A DNA stretch of 64,000 nt from Sphingomonas sp. Root710 (GTDB lineage Bacteria > Pseudomonadota > Alphaproteobacteria > Sphingomonadales > Sphingomonadaceae), in NCBI RefSeq assembly GCF_001429065.1, contig NZ_LMIB01000012.1:310001-374000 (forward strand). Reading direction: 5' to 3'. The position numbers and the translations under genes were made by a program. Below, one piece after another: positions 33,167-44,046 of the stretch (position 1 is its first letter; every line of letters begins with the position of its first letter). The notes under the pieces were generated by a model, which was given only the letters and a program-made list of their open reading frames with translations, was not told the origin of the DNA and did not search any database.

Positions 33167-34920
33167 ACGCGATCGCCGTCGGGCTTGCCCCGCCGCGCGA
33201 CCGCGCCCTCGCCAAGACCAACCACCATAGCCAGACGGCCCATTACCGGCTGATGATCCTGATGATGGCGTTCGCGCTGATGATCGGGGTCATCGGCCTG
33301 CGCCTGCTCTATCTCGCCATCTTCGACGCCCCCGACCGGTCGCAGGCGATCGCCAGCCGCGTTCAGCGCGCCGACATCACCGACCGCAACGGCGTGGTGC
33401 TGGCCGGCAACATCAAGGGCATCAGCCTGGCGATCCGCCCGCCGCGCATCATCGGCGACAAGGAGAAACTGGCGGTCGAGCTGGCCCGCCTGTTCCCGAC
33501 GCGTCCCGTCGACTATTATCGCCGCATTCTCAGCGGCCCGAAGAAGTTCGTCTATCTGGAGCGCGGCGCGACCCCCGCCAAGATCCACGCGGTGCGCCTG
33601 CTCGGCGAGCCCGCGATCGAGGAAGTGCCCGAGCCCAAGCGTTTCTATCCGCAGGGCACGATGGCCAGCCAGGCGATCGGCTATATGGACCTGGGCGGCG
33701 TGCCGGTCAGTGGCATGGAAGCCTTTCTGGACAAGCGGCTGACCAGCCCGGCCAATGGCGGCCGCCCGGTGGCGCTGTCGATCGATAGCCGTGTCCAGGC
33801 CGCGATGGAAAATGCGCTGCGCAACCAGGTGATCAAGCATAGCGCGGTCGGCGGCGCGGGCATCGTCCTCGACGTCCATACCGGCGAGATCCTGGCGATG
33901 GCGTCGCTGCCCGTGTTCAACTCGAACGCGCCGGGGCTCGTCCCCGTCGGCACCGATCCGCTGCGCCCCGACGCGCGCTACAACCGCGCGATCAGCTCGG
34001 TCTACGAGCTCGGTTCGACCTTCAAGATGATCACTTTCGCCAACGCGATCGAGAATGGCGTGATCACCGACTTCGGCAAGCGCTATGACGCGACCGCGCC
34101 GCTCCAGGTCGGCAAGTTCAAGATCAAGGACGACCATCCCGAGAATCGCTGGATGTCGATTCCCGACATCATGATCCATTCGAGCAATATCGGCACCGCG
34201 CGGATCGCCGACGAGCTGGGCGAGGCGCGTACCGCCGCCTTCTTCCGCAAGCTGGGCTTCGATCGTCCGGTCGAGCTGGAGCTCGGCGCGCGCGGCAAGC
34301 CGCTGTGGCCGGGCTTCTGGGCGCGCACCACCGTCATGACCACCGCCTATGGCCATGGCATCGCGGTCAGCCAGCTCCATCTCGCCAACGCCTATGCCGC
34401 GCTCGTCAATGGCGGAATCATGCGCCCCGCGACGATGCTGAAGCGCGCGCCCGGCGACGTGCCGCAGGGCCATCGGGTCATTTCGGAAGAGACGAGCCGT
34501 CGCGTGCGCCAGCTCATGCGTCTGGTCGTCACGCACGGCACCGGCAAGACCGGCAATGTCCCCGGCCTGCGGATCGGCGGCAAGACCGGCACTGCCGAAA
34601 AGAACCTGAACGGCCGTTACATCCACAACAGCCTGGTGACGACCTTCGCCGGGGCCTTTCCGATGGACGCGCCCCGCTATGTCGTGATCGTGACGATGGA
34701 CGAGCCGCAGGGCATCAAGGAGACCTACGGCTTCCGTACCGCTGCGTGGACCGCGCTGCCCGCCGTCAAGAATATCATCGCGCGGATCGGCCCGATGCTT
34801 GGCATCATTCCCGACACCAGCAAGGACATCGATCTGTCCGACATCCTGCCCTATGTCTATGAGGAGCAGCAGAAGGCGAAGGGGGAGAAGCAGGAAGAGA
34901 CGGTACATGCGATTGATTGA
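33163..34920 (+). CDS. ftsI: Septal peptidoglycan transpeptidase FtsI (PBP3)
   Basis: This class B penicillin-binding protein cross-links septal peptidoglycan. From ATG 33163 (ATGA overlap with ftsL) it has 585 aa. A single membrane anchor is at about 29-52 and the dimerisation domain follows. The transpeptidase motifs are STFK (S285, K288), SSN in HSSNIGT (about 344) and KTGT in GGKTGTAEK (about 476). The active serine is therefore S285. FtsW, its glycosyltransferase partner, is encoded downstream in the same cluster. Confidence 0.97.
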   Translation: MNAIAVGLAPPRDRALAKTNHHSQTAHYRLMILMMAFALMIGVIGLRLLYLAIFDAPDRSQAIASRVQRADITDRNGVVLAGNIKGISLAIRPPRIIGDKEKLAVELARLFPTRPVDYYRRILSGPKKFVYLERGATPAKIHAVRLLGEPAIEEVPEPKRFYPQGTMASQAIGYMDLGGVPVSGMEAFLDKRLTSPANGGRPVALSIDSRVQAAMENALRNQVIKHSAVGGAGIVLDVHTGEILAMASLPVFNSNAPGLVPVGTDPLRPDARYNRAISSVYELGSTFKMITFANAIENGVITDFGKRYDATAPLQVGKFKIKDDHPENRWMSIPDIMIHSSNIGTARIADELGEARTAAFFRKLGFDRPVELELGARGKPLWPGFWARTTVMTTAYGHGIAVSQLHLANAYAALVNGGIMRPATMLKRAPGDVPQGHRVISEETSRRVRQLMRLVVTHGTGKTGNVPGLRIGGKTGTAEKNLNGRYIHNSLVTTFAGAFPMDAPRYVVIVTMDEPQGIKETYGFRTAAWTALPAVKNIIARIGPMLGIIPDTSKDIDLSDILPYVYEEQQKAKGEKQEETVHAID

Positions 34921-36334
34921 CCTTCTTCCCGGCATTTCCCCGGACGGGGGGCAAGCGCGCGTCACCGGATTCGCCATCGATCACCGCAAGGTCGCACCCG
35001 GCACGGTCTTCGGCGCCTTCAAGGGGGCGCGCTTCAACGGCGAGGATTTCATCAGCCAGGCGGTCGCCCACGGCGCGATTGCCATCGTGTCCGCGCCGGG
35101 CGTGACGGTCGAGGGCGCGATCCATGTCGCCGATGCCGAGCCGCGCCGCGCTTTTGCGAGCCTCGCCGCCAACTTCTTTGCGCCATTTCCCGAGACGACG
35201 GTCGCGGTCACCGGCACCAACGGCAAGACATCGACCGTCGAACTTACCCGCCAGCTGTGGCGGATGGCGGGCTATCACGCCGCGTCGATCGGCACGCTGG
35301 GCGTCACCACCGCCGACGATCAGGTCTCGACAGGGCTGACGACGCCCGACATCGTCACCTTTCTGTCGAACATGGCCGGGCTGAACCGCGAGGGCGTGAC
35401 CCACGCCGCGTTCGAGGCGTCGAGCCATGGCCTGTCGCAATATCGCACCGAGGGCCTGCCGGTCCGCGCCGCCGCCTTCACCAATCTGAGCCGCGACCAC
35501 CTCGATTATCATGGCACGATGGAGGACTATTTCGCCGCCAAGATGCGCCTGTTCACCGAGGTCGTCGATCAGGACGGCGCGGTGGTGGTGTGGGCGGACG
35601 ATGCCAAATCGGCCGAGGTGATGGCGGCGGTTCGGACCCGGGGCGTCAGGCTGCTCAGCGTCGGTTCCCACGGCGAGACGATCCGCCTGCTCGATCGCAC
35701 CCCGACCGCGCTCGGCCAGACATTGAAGATCGAGATCGACGGCAAGACCCGTGACCTCAAGCTGCCGCTGATCGGCGCCTATCAGGCCGCCAATTCGCTG
35801 GTCGCGGCGGGCCTCGTCATCGCGACGGGCGGCGATGTCGATACGACGCTCGCCAATCTCCAGCGCGTTGCCCCGGTGCGCGGGCGGCTCGAGCGCGCGG
35901 CGATCACCAAGACCGGCGCGCCGATATATGTCGATTATGCCCACACTCCGGACGGGCTGGAAGCGGCGATCACCGCGCTGCGCCCGCACACCGCGGGCAA
36001 GCTGACCACCGTGTTCGGCGCGGGCGGCGACCGCGACACCGGAAAGCGGCCGCTGATGGGCGAGGTCGCGACCCGCCTGTCCGACCGCGCGATCGTGACC
36101 GACGACAATCCGCGCAGCGAGGACCCCGCCGCGATCCGCCGCGACGTGATGGCGGGAGCGCCCGGCGCGACCGAGATCGGCGGTCGGCGCGAGGCGATCG
36201 CCGCGGCCATCGCCGAAGCGCAGGACGGCGACATCGTCCTGATCGCCGGCAAGGGCCACGAACAGGGCCAGATCATCGGCGACCGTGTCCTGCCGTTCGA
36301 CGACGTCACCGTCGCGCGCGAGTGCGCGGCATGA
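34907..36334 (+). CDS. murE: UDP-MurNAc-tripeptide synthetase (meso-DAP adding)
   Basis: MurE adds meso-diaminopimelate to UDP-MurNAc-L-Ala-D-Glu in the cytosol. The 475-aa ligase has the ATP-binding P-loop VTGTNGKTST (about 99-108), the mid-domain HxSSHGLSQ-type stretch EASSHGLSQYR, and the C-terminal DNPRSEDP. The DNPR motif is specific for diaminopimelate rather than lysine. The ATG at 34907 overlaps the end of ftsI by 14 nt. Confidence 0.97.
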   Translation: MRLIDLLPGISPDGGQARVTGFAIDHRKVAPGTVFGAFKGARFNGEDFISQAVAHGAIAIVSAPGVTVEGAIHVADAEPRRAFASLAANFFAPFPETTVAVTGTNGKTSTVELTRQLWRMAGYHAASIGTLGVTTADDQVSTGLTTPDIVTFLSNMAGLNREGVTHAAFEASSHGLSQYRTEGLPVRAAAFTNLSRDHLDYHGTMEDYFAAKMRLFTEVVDQDGAVVVWADDAKSAEVMAAVRTRGVRLLSVGSHGETIRLLDRTPTALGQTLKIEIDGKTRDLKLPLIGAYQAANSLVAAGLVIATGGDVDTTLANLQRVAPVRGRLERAAITKTGAPIYVDYAHTPDGLEAAITALRPHTAGKLTTVFGAGGDRDTGKRPLMGEVATRLSDRAIVTDDNPRSEDPAAIRRDVMAGAPGATEIGGRREAIAAAIAEAQDGDIVLIAGKGHEQGQIIGDRVLPFDDVTVARECAA

Positions 36335-37731
36335 CGCCGCTCTGGACCGCCTTCGACATAGCCGCCGCTGCCGATGGCGAGATTCATGGGGATTTCGCGG
36401 CCAATGGCGTCGCGTTCGATTCGCGCGAGATCGGCGCGGGCGACCTGTTCATCGCGCTGAAGGGCGAGACGACCGACGGCCACCGCTTTCTCGACAAGAT
36501 ATTCGACGCCGGGGCCGCGGGTGCGATCACCTCCGACGCCTGCAACGGCCCGCATGTTCGCGTCGCCGACACGATGGCGGCCCTCAACGCGCTGGGCGCG
36601 GCGTCCCGCGCGCGGATGACGGGCAAGGTCATCGGCGTGACCGGCTCGGTCGGCAAGACCGGAACCAAGGAGGCGCTGTTCGCCTGTCTGGACCGCGCCA
36701 TGCCCGGCCAGGTCCATCGCTCGGTCAAGAGCTACAACAACCACACCGGCGTGCCGCTGAGCCTCGCCCGCATGCCGGCCGACACCAAAGTCGGCGTCTT
36801 CGAGATGGGGATGAACCATCAGGGCGAGCTGGCGTCGCTGACCCGCCTCGTCCGTCCGCATGTCGCGATCGTCACCGCGATCGCCCCCGCGCACAGCGCC
36901 TATTTCGCGAACGAGGAAGCGATCGCCGACGCCAAGGGCGAGATTTTTCAGGGCCTCGAGCCCGGCGGCACCGCGATCATCCCCTTCGACAGCCCCCACC
37001 GCGACCGGCTGATCGCGGCGGCAAAACCCCATGCGGCGCGCATCCTGACCTTCGGCATGACCCAAGGCGCGGATATCCGCGCGCAGGATGTCATCCCGCT
37101 CGACAAGGGCACGCTCGTCTCGCTGATCCTGCCAGATGCCGAGCTGACCTTCACCATCGCGCCGCCCGGCGACCATTGGGTGTCGAACGCGATGGCGGTG
37201 ATCGCTGCGGTCTGGGCAGTCGGCGGTGATCTCGCCGCGGCGGGGCTGGCCTTTGCCGAGATGCCCGGCCTGGCGGGGCGCGGTCAGCGCAGCCAGGTGC
37301 CGGTCGGCGACGGCGAGGCGCTGGTGATCGACGAGAGCTACAACGCCAATCCCGCGTCGATGGCGGCGACGATCAAGGTGCTGGGAGAGCAGCGCGCCGA
37401 GCGCCGCATCGCGATCCTCGGCGAGATGCGCGAGCTCGGCCATAGTTCGCCGGCCTATCATGCCGACCTGGAAGCCCCGCTGCGCGCCGCCAAGGTCGAC
37501 TTCGCTCTGCTCGTCGGATCGGAGATGACGCCACTCGCAAACGCGCTTGAGGGCCGGATCGATTTCGCGCATGTGCCCGACGCCGGCGCGGCGCTCGATT
37601 CGATCGGGACCCTGATCGCGCCCGGCGACGCCATATTGATCAAGGGATCGAACGCGATCGGCTTGTCGCGGCTCGTCGAGCATCTGCGCTCGGGGGCCCT
37701 GGCCGGCGAAAGGACGACATGCTCTACCTGA
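36331..37731 (+). CDS. murF: UDP-MurNAc-tripeptide:D-Ala-D-Ala ligase
   Basis: MurF adds the D-Ala-D-Ala dipeptide, completing the UDP-MurNAc pentapeptide. It is 466 aa with [14 protein letters not shown] (P-loop, about 107-120), the [11 protein letters not shown] stretch and the C-terminal [10 protein letters not shown] and KGSNAIGL elements. The ATG overlaps the murE stop as ATGA. A GTG 9 nt upstream is possible but less likely. Confidence 0.97.
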   Translation: MTPLWTAFDIAAAADGEIHGDFAANGVAFDSREIGAGDLFIALKGETTDGHRFLDKIFDAGAAGAITSDACNGPHVRVADTMAALNALGAASRARMTGKVIGVTGSVGKTGTKEALFACLDRAMPGQVHRSVKSYNNHTGVPLSLARMPADTKVGVFEMGMNHQGELASLTRLVRPHVAIVTAIAPAHSAYFANEEAIADAKGEIFQGLEPGGTAIIPFDSPHRDRLIAAAKPHAARILTFGMTQGADIRAQDVIPLDKGTLVSLILPDAELTFTIAPPGDHWVSNAMAVIAAVWAVGGDLAAAGLAFAEMPGLAGRGQRSQVPVGDGEALVIDESYNANPASMAATIKVLGEQRAERRIAILGEMRELGHSSPAYHADLEAPLRAAKVDFALLVGSEMTPLANALEGRIDFAHVPDAGAALDSIGTLIAPGDAILIKGSNAIGLSRLVEHLRSGALAGERTTCST

Positions 37732-38789
37732 TTGCCGAACAGCTTGGGTTTCCGGGCGTCCTGAATCTCATCCGCTACCTGACCTTCCGGGCGGGCGGCG
37801 CAGCGCTGACCGCGCTGTTCATCGGCCTGATCATCGGCCCGCGCTTCATCGGCTGGCTTCGCGTCCGCCAGGGCAAGGGACAGCCGATCCGCGCCGACGG
37901 CCCGCAGACCCATCTGAGCAAGATCGGCACCCCGACGATGGGCGGCCTGATGATCCTGATCGCGGTGATCGTTTCGCTGCTGCTGTGGATGGACCTCAAC
38001 AACCGCTATGTCTGGGCGTGTATCCTGGTGACGCTCGGCTTCGGTCTGATCGGATTCCTCGACGATTATGACAAGGTTACGAAGCGCAGCCACAAGGGCG
38101 TTTCGGGCAAGGTGCGCCTGCTCGGCGAATTCGCCATAGCCGGTGTCGCGAGCTGGCTGATCGTGTCGGGCAACGGCACCCAGCTCTACGTGCCTTTCTA
38201 TAATGGTCCGGTGATCGACCTCGGCCCCTTCTACGTCGTCTTCGCGGCGTTCGTGATCGTCGCCTTCGGCAACGCGGTGAACCTGACCGACGGGCTCGAC
38301 GGGCTCGCGACGATGCCGGTGGTGATCGCCAGCCTCGCCTTCTTCGTCATCGCCTATCTGGTCGGCAACAAGGTCTTCGCGCATTATCTGGGCATTCCGC
38401 ATGTGCCCGGCGCGGGCGACCTGACGATCCTGACCGCCGCGATCATCGGCGCTGGCCTCGCCTTCCTGTGGTTCAATGCGCCCCCAGCGGCGGTGTTCAT
38501 GGGCGACACCGGCAGCCTCGCGCTCGGCGGCGCGCTCGGCGTCATCTCGGTCGTCACCCATCACGAGATCGTGCTGGCGATCGTCGGCGGCCTGTTCGTG
38601 ATGGAGACTGTCTCGGTCGTCCTTCAGGTGTTCTTCTACAAGCGCACGGGCAAGCGCATCTTCCGGATGGCGCCGATCCACCATCATTTCGAACAACTCG
38701 GCTGGAGCGAACCGACCGTGGTGATCCGCTTCTGGATCATCTCCTTCGTCCTCGCCCTCGCCGGCCTCGCGACGCTCAAGCTGCGGTGA
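37719..38789 (+). CDS. mraY: Phospho-MurNAc-pentapeptide transferase
   Basis: This polytopic inner membrane enzyme makes lipid I by moving phospho-MurNAc-pentapeptide to undecaprenyl phosphate. The 356-aa protein shows [10 protein letters not shown] near the start, the catalytic aspartate motif FLDDYDK (about 115), [10 protein letters not shown] (about 193), the conserved [12 protein letters not shown] and the C-terminal [13 protein letters not shown]. About ten membrane segments are evident. It begins 13 nt before the murF stop. Confidence 0.98.
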   Translation: MLYLIAEQLGFPGVLNLIRYLTFRAGGAALTALFIGLIIGPRFIGWLRVRQGKGQPIRADGPQTHLSKIGTPTMGGLMILIAVIVSLLLWMDLNNRYVWACILVTLGFGLIGFLDDYDKVTKRSHKGVSGKVRLLGEFAIAGVASWLIVSGNGTQLYVPFYNGPVIDLGPFYVVFAAFVIVAFGNAVNLTDGLDGLATMPVVIASLAFFVIAYLVGNKVFAHYLGIPHVPGAGDLTILTAAIIGAGLAFLWFNAPPAAVFMGDTGSLALGGALGVISVVTHHEIVLAIVGGLFVMETVSVVLQVFFYKRTGKRIFRMAPIHHHFEQLGWSEPTVVIRFWIISFVLALAGLATLKLR

Positions 38790-40060
38790 TCACAAGCCGC
38801 GCCTTTGCGGGGAAGACCTATGCCGTGCTCGGCCTGGCGCGCTCGGGCGTGGCGACGGTCGAGGCGCTGCTCGCCTCGGGCGCGACAGTGGTGGCGTGGG
38901 ACAGCAAGGAAGAGGCGCGCGCGAAGGTCAGCGGCGTCAGCTTCGCTGATCCGGTCGAGGCCGACCTGACCGGCTTTGCGGGCGTGATCGTCTCTCCCGG
39001 CGTGCCGCTCAACAAACATCCGATCGCCGCGCACGCCGCGAGATTCGGCGTCCCCGTGATCGGCGACATCGAGCTGTTCGCCCAGGCGCGCGCCGACCTG
39101 CCCGCGCACAAGGTGGTCGGCATCACCGGAACCAACGGCAAATCGACCACCACCGCGCTGATCAAGCATATCGTCGAGACGGCGGGCATTCCGACGCTGA
39201 TGGGCGGCAATATCGGCCTGCCGATCATGGGCCGCGATCCGCTGCCCGGCGGCGGCGTCTATGTGCTCGAACTGTCGAGCTACCAGATCGATCTGACCTT
39301 CAGCCTCGATTGCGACATCGCGGTGCTGACCAACATCACCCCCGACCATCTCGACCGCTATGATGGCTTCCAGGGCTACGCCGACAGCAAGGAACGGCTG
39401 TTCGCGATGCAGACGCCTACCCATGTTGCGATCGTCGCGACCGAGGACGATCCCAGCCGGGCGATCGCCGCGCGGCGCAAGGCGATCGGCGTCCGGTCGA
39501 CCGATGTGGCGGGGCAGGAGAACTGGCCCGCGCTGCAAGGCCCGCACAATGCCCAGAATGCGGTAATCGCGATCTTCGTCGCCCGCGCGCTGGGGATTTC
39601 GGACGAGGTCATCGAGCGTGGCCTCGCCACCTATCCGGGCCTGCCGCACCGCATGGAGCGGATCGCGGAAAGGGGCGGCGTGCTGTTCGTCAACGACAGC
39701 AAGGCGACCAACGCGACCGCGACCGCGCCCGCACTAGGCGCCTACCCCAAGATCCACTGGATCCTCGGCGGTCTGCCCAAGACCGACGATCTCGACGATT
39801 GCGCGCCCTATTTCGATCATGTCGCCGCCGCTTACACGATCGGCCAGGCGGGCCCGATGTTCGCCCGCATCCTGCGCGAGGCGGGCAAGCCGGTCACCGA
39901 GAGCGGCACGCTCGACCAGGCCGTGAAGGACGCCGCCGCCGCCGCCCGGCCGGGCGAGGTGGTGATGTTGTCGCCGGCCTGCGCGTCCTTCGATCAGTTC
40001 AGCGATTATGAGGCACGCGGCGACGCCTTCCGTCGCGCGGTGGAGGGGCTTTCGCTATGA
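38786..40060 (+). CDS. murD: UDP-MurNAc-L-alanine:D-glutamate ligase
   Basis: MurD adds D-glutamate to UDP-MurNAc-L-alanine. From GTG 38786 (GTGA overlap with the mraY stop) it has 424 aa. It shows [17 protein letters not shown] at the N-terminus, the ATP-binding [15 protein letters not shown] (about 112-126), [10 protein letters not shown] and the later [14 protein letters not shown] much longer upstream frame within mraY is not real. Confidence 0.97.
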   Translation: MITSRAFAGKTYAVLGLARSGVATVEALLASGATVVAWDSKEEARAKVSGVSFADPVEADLTGFAGVIVSPGVPLNKHPIAAHAARFGVPVIGDIELFAQARADLPAHKVVGITGTNGKSTTTALIKHIVETAGIPTLMGGNIGLPIMGRDPLPGGGVYVLELSSYQIDLTFSLDCDIAVLTNITPDHLDRYDGFQGYADSKERLFAMQTPTHVAIVATEDDPSRAIAARRKAIGVRSTDVAGQENWPALQGPHNAQNAVIAIFVARALGISDEVIERGLATYPGLPHRMERIAERGGVLFVNDSKATNATATAPALGAYPKIHWILGGLPKTDDLDDCAPYFDHVAAAYTIGQAGPMFARILREAGKPVTESGTLDQAVKDAAAAARPGEVVMLSPACASFDQFSDYEARGDAFRRAVEGLSL

Positions 40061-41274
40061 ACGTCACCATGTCCTTCGACTCCTCCGTGCCGACCCACGC
40101 CTCCCCCTTCAAACGATCACGCTTCGGACGCGGCAAGCGCACCCCGTTCGCGCGCTGGTTCTGGGAAATCGACCGGGTGCTGCTGCTGCTCGTGACGATG
40201 CTGATCGGCATCGGGCTGATCGCAGTCGCCGCGGCGTCGCCCGCCGCGGGCGTGCGCTATTCGGGCAATGGCGTCACCGTCGCCGCCCGCCATTATTTCT
40301 GGATGCAGCTGGCCTGGACGGTGATCGCCGTCCCGGTGATGATCGGGGTGTCGGCACTGCCGGTGAAGATGGCGCGGCGCATGGCGTTGATCGGCGGGCT
40401 GATCTTCCTGGTGTTGCTCGCATTGGTACCAGTGATCGGCAGCAGCGCCAACGGCGCGCAGCGCTGGATCGGCGTCGGTTCGGCCAAGCTCCAGCCTTCG
40501 GAATTCCTGAAGCCGCTGTTCGCGGTCGGCATGGCGTGGCTGTTCTCGCTGCGCGTCCGCAATCCGGGGATTCCCTTCGCGCTGATCTCGGTGGTGCCGA
40601 TGGCGCTGGTCGCCGGCCTGCTGATGAAGCAGCCCGATTTCGGCCAGACGGTGATCTTCGTCTCGGTGTGGGTGGTGCTGCTGATGCTTTCGGGCGCATC
40701 GCTCAAGCTGCTCGGCATGCTCGGCGCGGGCGGCCTCGCCGCGATCGTCTCGGCCTATCTCTTCTATTCGGTGGCCACCGAGCGCATCAACAAATTCCTG
40801 TTCAAGCAGGGCGACACCTATCAGGTCGACCGCGCCCATGCGACATTGACCAATGGCGGGCTGCTGGGCACCGGCCCCGGCGCAGGCACCGAGAAGTTCA
40901 GCCTGCCCGAACCGCACACGGATTATATCTTCTCGGTGATCGGCGAGGAATTCGGGCTGATCGCCTGCATCGCCATCGCGTGCCTCTATCTGGCGATCGT
41001 CGCGCGCGTCTCGCTGCGGCTGCTGCGCGAGGAGAATGACTTCATCCTGCTCGCCTCCGCGGGCCTCGTCTCGCAATTCGGCCTGCAGGCACTGATCAAC
41101 ATGATGGTCAATGTCGGCCTCGCGCCGTCCAAGGGCATGACCCTGCCCTTCATCAGCTATGGCGGTTCGTCGATGATCGCGCTGTCGATCGGCGTCGGCC
41201 TGCTCCTCGCCTTCACCCGCGAAAATCCGCATCTGAAGGAAAACAGCTATACGGTGCGGTGGGGCGGCAGATGA
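40057..41274 (+). CDS. ftsW: Septal peptidoglycan glycosyltransferase FtsW
   Basis: FtsW is the SEDS-family polymerase that works with FtsI at the septum. It has 405 aa and about ten membrane helices. The SEDS signatures are GSSANGAQRWIGVG, LQPSEFLK, MKQPDFGQT and the C-terminal MTLPFISYGGSSMIA. The N-terminal 45 residues are cytosolic and basic. The ATG overlaps the murD stop as ATGA. Confidence 0.96.
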   Translation: MNVTMSFDSSVPTHASPFKRSRFGRGKRTPFARWFWEIDRVLLLLVTMLIGIGLIAVAAASPAAGVRYSGNGVTVAARHYFWMQLAWTVIAVPVMIGVSALPVKMARRMALIGGLIFLVLLALVPVIGSSANGAQRWIGVGSAKLQPSEFLKPLFAVGMAWLFSLRVRNPGIPFALISVVPMALVAGLLMKQPDFGQTVIFVSVWVVLLMLSGASLKLLGMLGAGGLAAIVSAYLFYSVATERINKFLFKQGDTYQVDRAHATLTNGGLLGTGPGAGTEKFSLPEPHTDYIFSVIGEEFGLIACIAIACLYLAIVARVSLRLLREENDFILLASAGLVSQFGLQALINMMVNVGLAPSKGMTLPFISYGGSSMIALSIGVGLLLAFTRENPHLKENSYTVRWGGR

Positions 41275-42431
41275 GCATCGTTCGCCATTATGCCCTCGCG
41301 GCAGGCGGTACCGGGGGCCATATGGTCCCCGCGCATGCATTGGCGGCGGAGCTGATGCGGCGCGGCCATCGCGTCGCGCTGGTGACCGACGAGCGCGGTG
41401 CGCGCATCCCCGGCTTGTTCGACGGGGTGCAGACCCATGTCATCCCCGCCGGACGGATGGGCGGCGGCCCGCGCGAATGGCTGAAGGCATGGCGAGACAT
41501 CCGCGCCGGGACCGCGATGGCGCGGCAGCTCTACGCGACCTTCGAGCCCTCGGCGGTGATAGGCTTCGGCGGCTATCCCGCCCTGCCCGCGCTGCGCGCC
41601 GCCTTCAAGGCGAAGATCCCCACCGTGATCCACGAGCAGAACGCCGTGCTGGGGCGGGTCAACCGGTTCGTCGCGGGCCGGGTCGACGCGATCGCCACCG
41701 CCTATCCCGAGGTCTATCGGCTTCGCGAGAAATATGACGGAAAGACCTTCCTCGTCGGCAATCCGGTGCGCGACATTGTCAAGGATATCCGTAACCAGCC
41801 CTTCCCCGATCTCGGCCCCGACAGCATCTTCCGCGTGCTGGTGACGGGCGGAAGCCAGGGCGCGTCGATCCTGTCCGATGTCGTGCCCGACGGCCTCGCG
41901 CTGCTGCCGCAGGGTTTCCGCCGCCGGCTGCAAGTCACCCAGCAATGCCGGCCCGAGGATATCGAAGCGGTCCGCACCAAATATAAGGTGCTGGGCATTC
42001 CCGCCGATCTCGCCACCTATTTCACCGACCTGCCCGAGCGGCTGGCCTGGGCGCATCTGGTGATCGCCCGCGCGGGCGCATCGACGATCGCCGACATCAG
42101 CGTCGCCGGGCGGCCCGCCATCCTGATCCCGCTGCCGTCCGCCGCCGACGATCACCAGACCGCCAACGCCCGCGAGCTCGCGGCGGTCGGCGGGGCGCGG
42201 TCGATCCGGCAGGCGAACTTCACGCCACAGGAACTGGCCAAGCAGATGCAGAAGCTGGCGCTCGATCCCAAGGCGCTGGTCAACGCGGCCCGGCGCGCGC
42301 ATGGCGTCGGCCGGCCCAACGCAGCCGAAGACCTCGCCGACCTGGTCGAACGGATCGGGCTCAACCCGGTCATGGAACCGATCCCGGTCGAAAATCTCGA
42401 ACTCCGTCCTCTGAAAGGCGCATTCGCATGA
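41271..42431 (+). CDS. murG: Lipid II synthase (UDP-GlcNAc transferase)
   Basis: MurG adds GlcNAc to lipid I on the cytosolic membrane face to make lipid II. The 386-aa GT-B enzyme has [16 protein letters not shown] (about 10-25), [25 protein letters not shown] and [11 protein letters not shown], followed by the C-terminal [13 protein letters not shown]. The ATG at 41271 overlaps the ftsW stop as ATGA; the slightly longer frame from 41259 is less likely. Confidence 0.97.
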   Translation: MSIVRHYALAAGGTGGHMVPAHALAAELMRRGHRVALVTDERGARIPGLFDGVQTHVIPAGRMGGGPREWLKAWRDIRAGTAMARQLYATFEPSAVIGFGGYPALPALRAAFKAKIPTVIHEQNAVLGRVNRFVAGRVDAIATAYPEVYRLREKYDGKTFLVGNPVRDIVKDIRNQPFPDLGPDSIFRVLVTGGSQGASILSDVVPDGLALLPQGFRRRLQVTQQCRPEDIEAVRTKYKVLGIPADLATYFTDLPERLAWAHLVIARAGASTIADISVAGRPAILIPLPSAADDHQTANARELAAVGGARSIRQANFTPQELAKQMQKLALDPKALVNAARRAHGVGRPNAAEDLADLVERIGLNPVMEPIPVENLELRPLKGAFA

Positions 42432-43849
42432 AGGGTGTCGCAATCGACATCGGCACCATCCATTTCATCGGCATCGGCGGCATCGGCATGTCCGGCATCG
42501 CCGAGGTGATGCACAATCTGGGTTACAAGGTGCAGGGCTCCGACGTCGCCGAAGGCTATGTCGTCGAGGGCCTGCGCAAGCGCGGCATTCCAGTGATGAT
42601 CGGTCATAAGGCCGAGAATCTGGGCGATGCCGCAGTCGTCGTCACCTCGACCGCGATCAAGCGCGGCAACCCAGAGGTCGAGCTGGCGCTGGAGAAGCGC
42701 ATCCCCGTGGTCCGCCGCGCCGAGATGCTGGCCGAGCTGATGCGCCTGAAATCGACCGTCGCGATCGCGGGTACCCATGGCAAGACGACGACCACCTCGA
42801 TGGTCGCGGCGCTGCTCGACGCGGGCGGGGTCGATCCGACCGTGATCAACGGCGGCATCATCAACAGCTATGGCTCGAACGCCCGCCTCGGCGCGTCCGA
42901 CTGGATGGTGGTCGAGGCCGACGAGAGCGACGGCAGCTTCTTGCGCCTCGACGGGACGATCGCGGTCGTCACCAACATCGACCCCGAGCATCTCGACCAT
43001 TATGGCTCGTTCGACAAGGTGAAGGACAGCTTCGTCGAATTCGTCGAGAACGTCCCCTTCTACGGCGCGGCGCTGCTGTGCATCGACCATCCCGAGGTGC
43101 AGGCGATCATCCCCCGCGTGCGCGACCGCAAGGTCGTGACCTACGGCTTCTCTGCGCAGGCGGACGTGCGCGGCGACAATGTCACTCCGATTCCGGGCGG
43201 CAACCGTTTCGACGTGGTCATCCGCAACCGCGATGGCGAGACGCGGCGGATCGAGGGCGTCATCCTGCCGATGCCGGGCCGCCACAATGTCCAGAACGCC
43301 CTCGCCGCGATCGGCGTTGCGCTGGAGATGAACATTGCGGACGCGGTGATCGCCAATGGCTTCGCCAAGTTTGGCGGGGTCAAGCGGCGCTTCACCAAGG
43401 TCGGCGAAGTGCCGGTGGGCGACGGCGTGGCGACGATCATCGATGATTATGGCCATCATCCGGTCGAAATCCGCGCCGTTCTGGCGGCGGCGCGCGAGGG
43501 CGCGCGGGCGAAGGTGATCGCGGTCGTCCAGCCGCACCGCTACACCCGGTTGCGCGACCTGATGGTGGAGTTCCAGACCGCGTTCAACGACGCCGACACC
43601 GTCTATGTCGCTCCGGTCTATCCCGCGGGTGAGGCACCGATCGAGGGCGTCGACGCGGCGGCCCTGGTCGCGGGGCTCAAGCAGCGCGGCCACCGCGCGG
43701 CTCAGGTGATTTCCGGACCCGAAGAACTGGCCTCGACCCTTGCGCAGACTGTTGGACAGGACGACATGGTCATCTGCCTCGGTGCGGGCGACATTACCAA
43801 ATGGGCGGCGGGGCTTTCAGCGGCGATAGCCAAGGAGAAGGCAGCATGA
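42428..43849 (+). CDS. murC: UDP-MurNAc:L-alanine ligase
   Basis: MurC adds L-alanine to UDP-MurNAc, the first amino acid step of the peptide stem. It is 473 aa and shows [17 protein letters not shown] (about 11-27), [16 protein letters not shown] (about 113-128) and [10 protein letters not shown], then [14 protein letters not shown] and VVQPHRYTR. The ATG overlaps the murG stop as ATGA. A small gene, not murB, follows directly. Confidence 0.97.
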   Translation: MKGVAIDIGTIHFIGIGGIGMSGIAEVMHNLGYKVQGSDVAEGYVVEGLRKRGIPVMIGHKAENLGDAAVVVTSTAIKRGNPEVELALEKRIPVVRRAEMLAELMRLKSTVAIAGTHGKTTTTSMVAALLDAGGVDPTVINGGIINSYGSNARLGASDWMVVEADESDGSFLRLDGTIAVVTNIDPEHLDHYGSFDKVKDSFVEFVENVPFYGAALLCIDHPEVQAIIPRVRDRKVVTYGFSAQADVRGDNVTPIPGGNRFDVVIRNRDGETRRIEGVILPMPGRHNVQNALAAIGVALEMNIADAVIANGFAKFGGVKRRFTKVGEVPVGDGVATIIDDYGHHPVEIRAVLAAAREGARAKVIAVVQPHRYTRLRDLMVEFQTAFNDADTVYVAPVYPAGEAPIEGVDAAALVAGLKQRGHRAAQVISGPEELASTLAQTVGQDDMVICLGAGDITKWAAGLSAAIAKEKAA

Positions 43850-44046
43850 CCGATTATTTCGCATCCTGGAAACTCCTCCAGGACCAGGTGCTCCACATGC
43901 AGAAGACCGCGGTCGACGCCGCGTTCAAGGCGATGGGCAGCGGCGAGCAGTTCGACAATGCGGCGAAGGCCGCCAAGCAGCTGGCCGATGCCCAGGTCCA
44001 GGCCTGGGAGCAGTGGATGGCCATGTGGGGCATCGAGAAGAAATGA
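43846..44046 (+). CDS. Small helical protein between murC and murB
   Basis: This 66-aa protein starts [20 protein letters not shown] and continues as one or two amphipathic helices with alanine- and glutamine-rich spacing ([19 protein letters not shown]). It has no signal peptide, no membrane segment and no cysteines. Its ATG overlaps the murC stop (ATGA), and its own stop overlaps the murB start (ATGA). This exact coupling in the middle of an essential operon argues strongly that it is real. The composition loosely resembles phasin-type or coiled-coil adaptor proteins. Function unknown. Confidence 0.8.
   Translation: MTDYFASWKLLQDQVLHMQKTAVDAAFKAMGSGEQFDNAAKAAKQLADAQVQAWEQWMAMWGIEKK

Noticed and set aside
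33004-34977. A minus-strand frame of 657 codons inside ftsI
   Set aside because: It is fully antisense to ftsI, which carries all penicillin-binding motifs. The translation is rich in His, Arg and Asp without any motif, which is typical of mirror frames.
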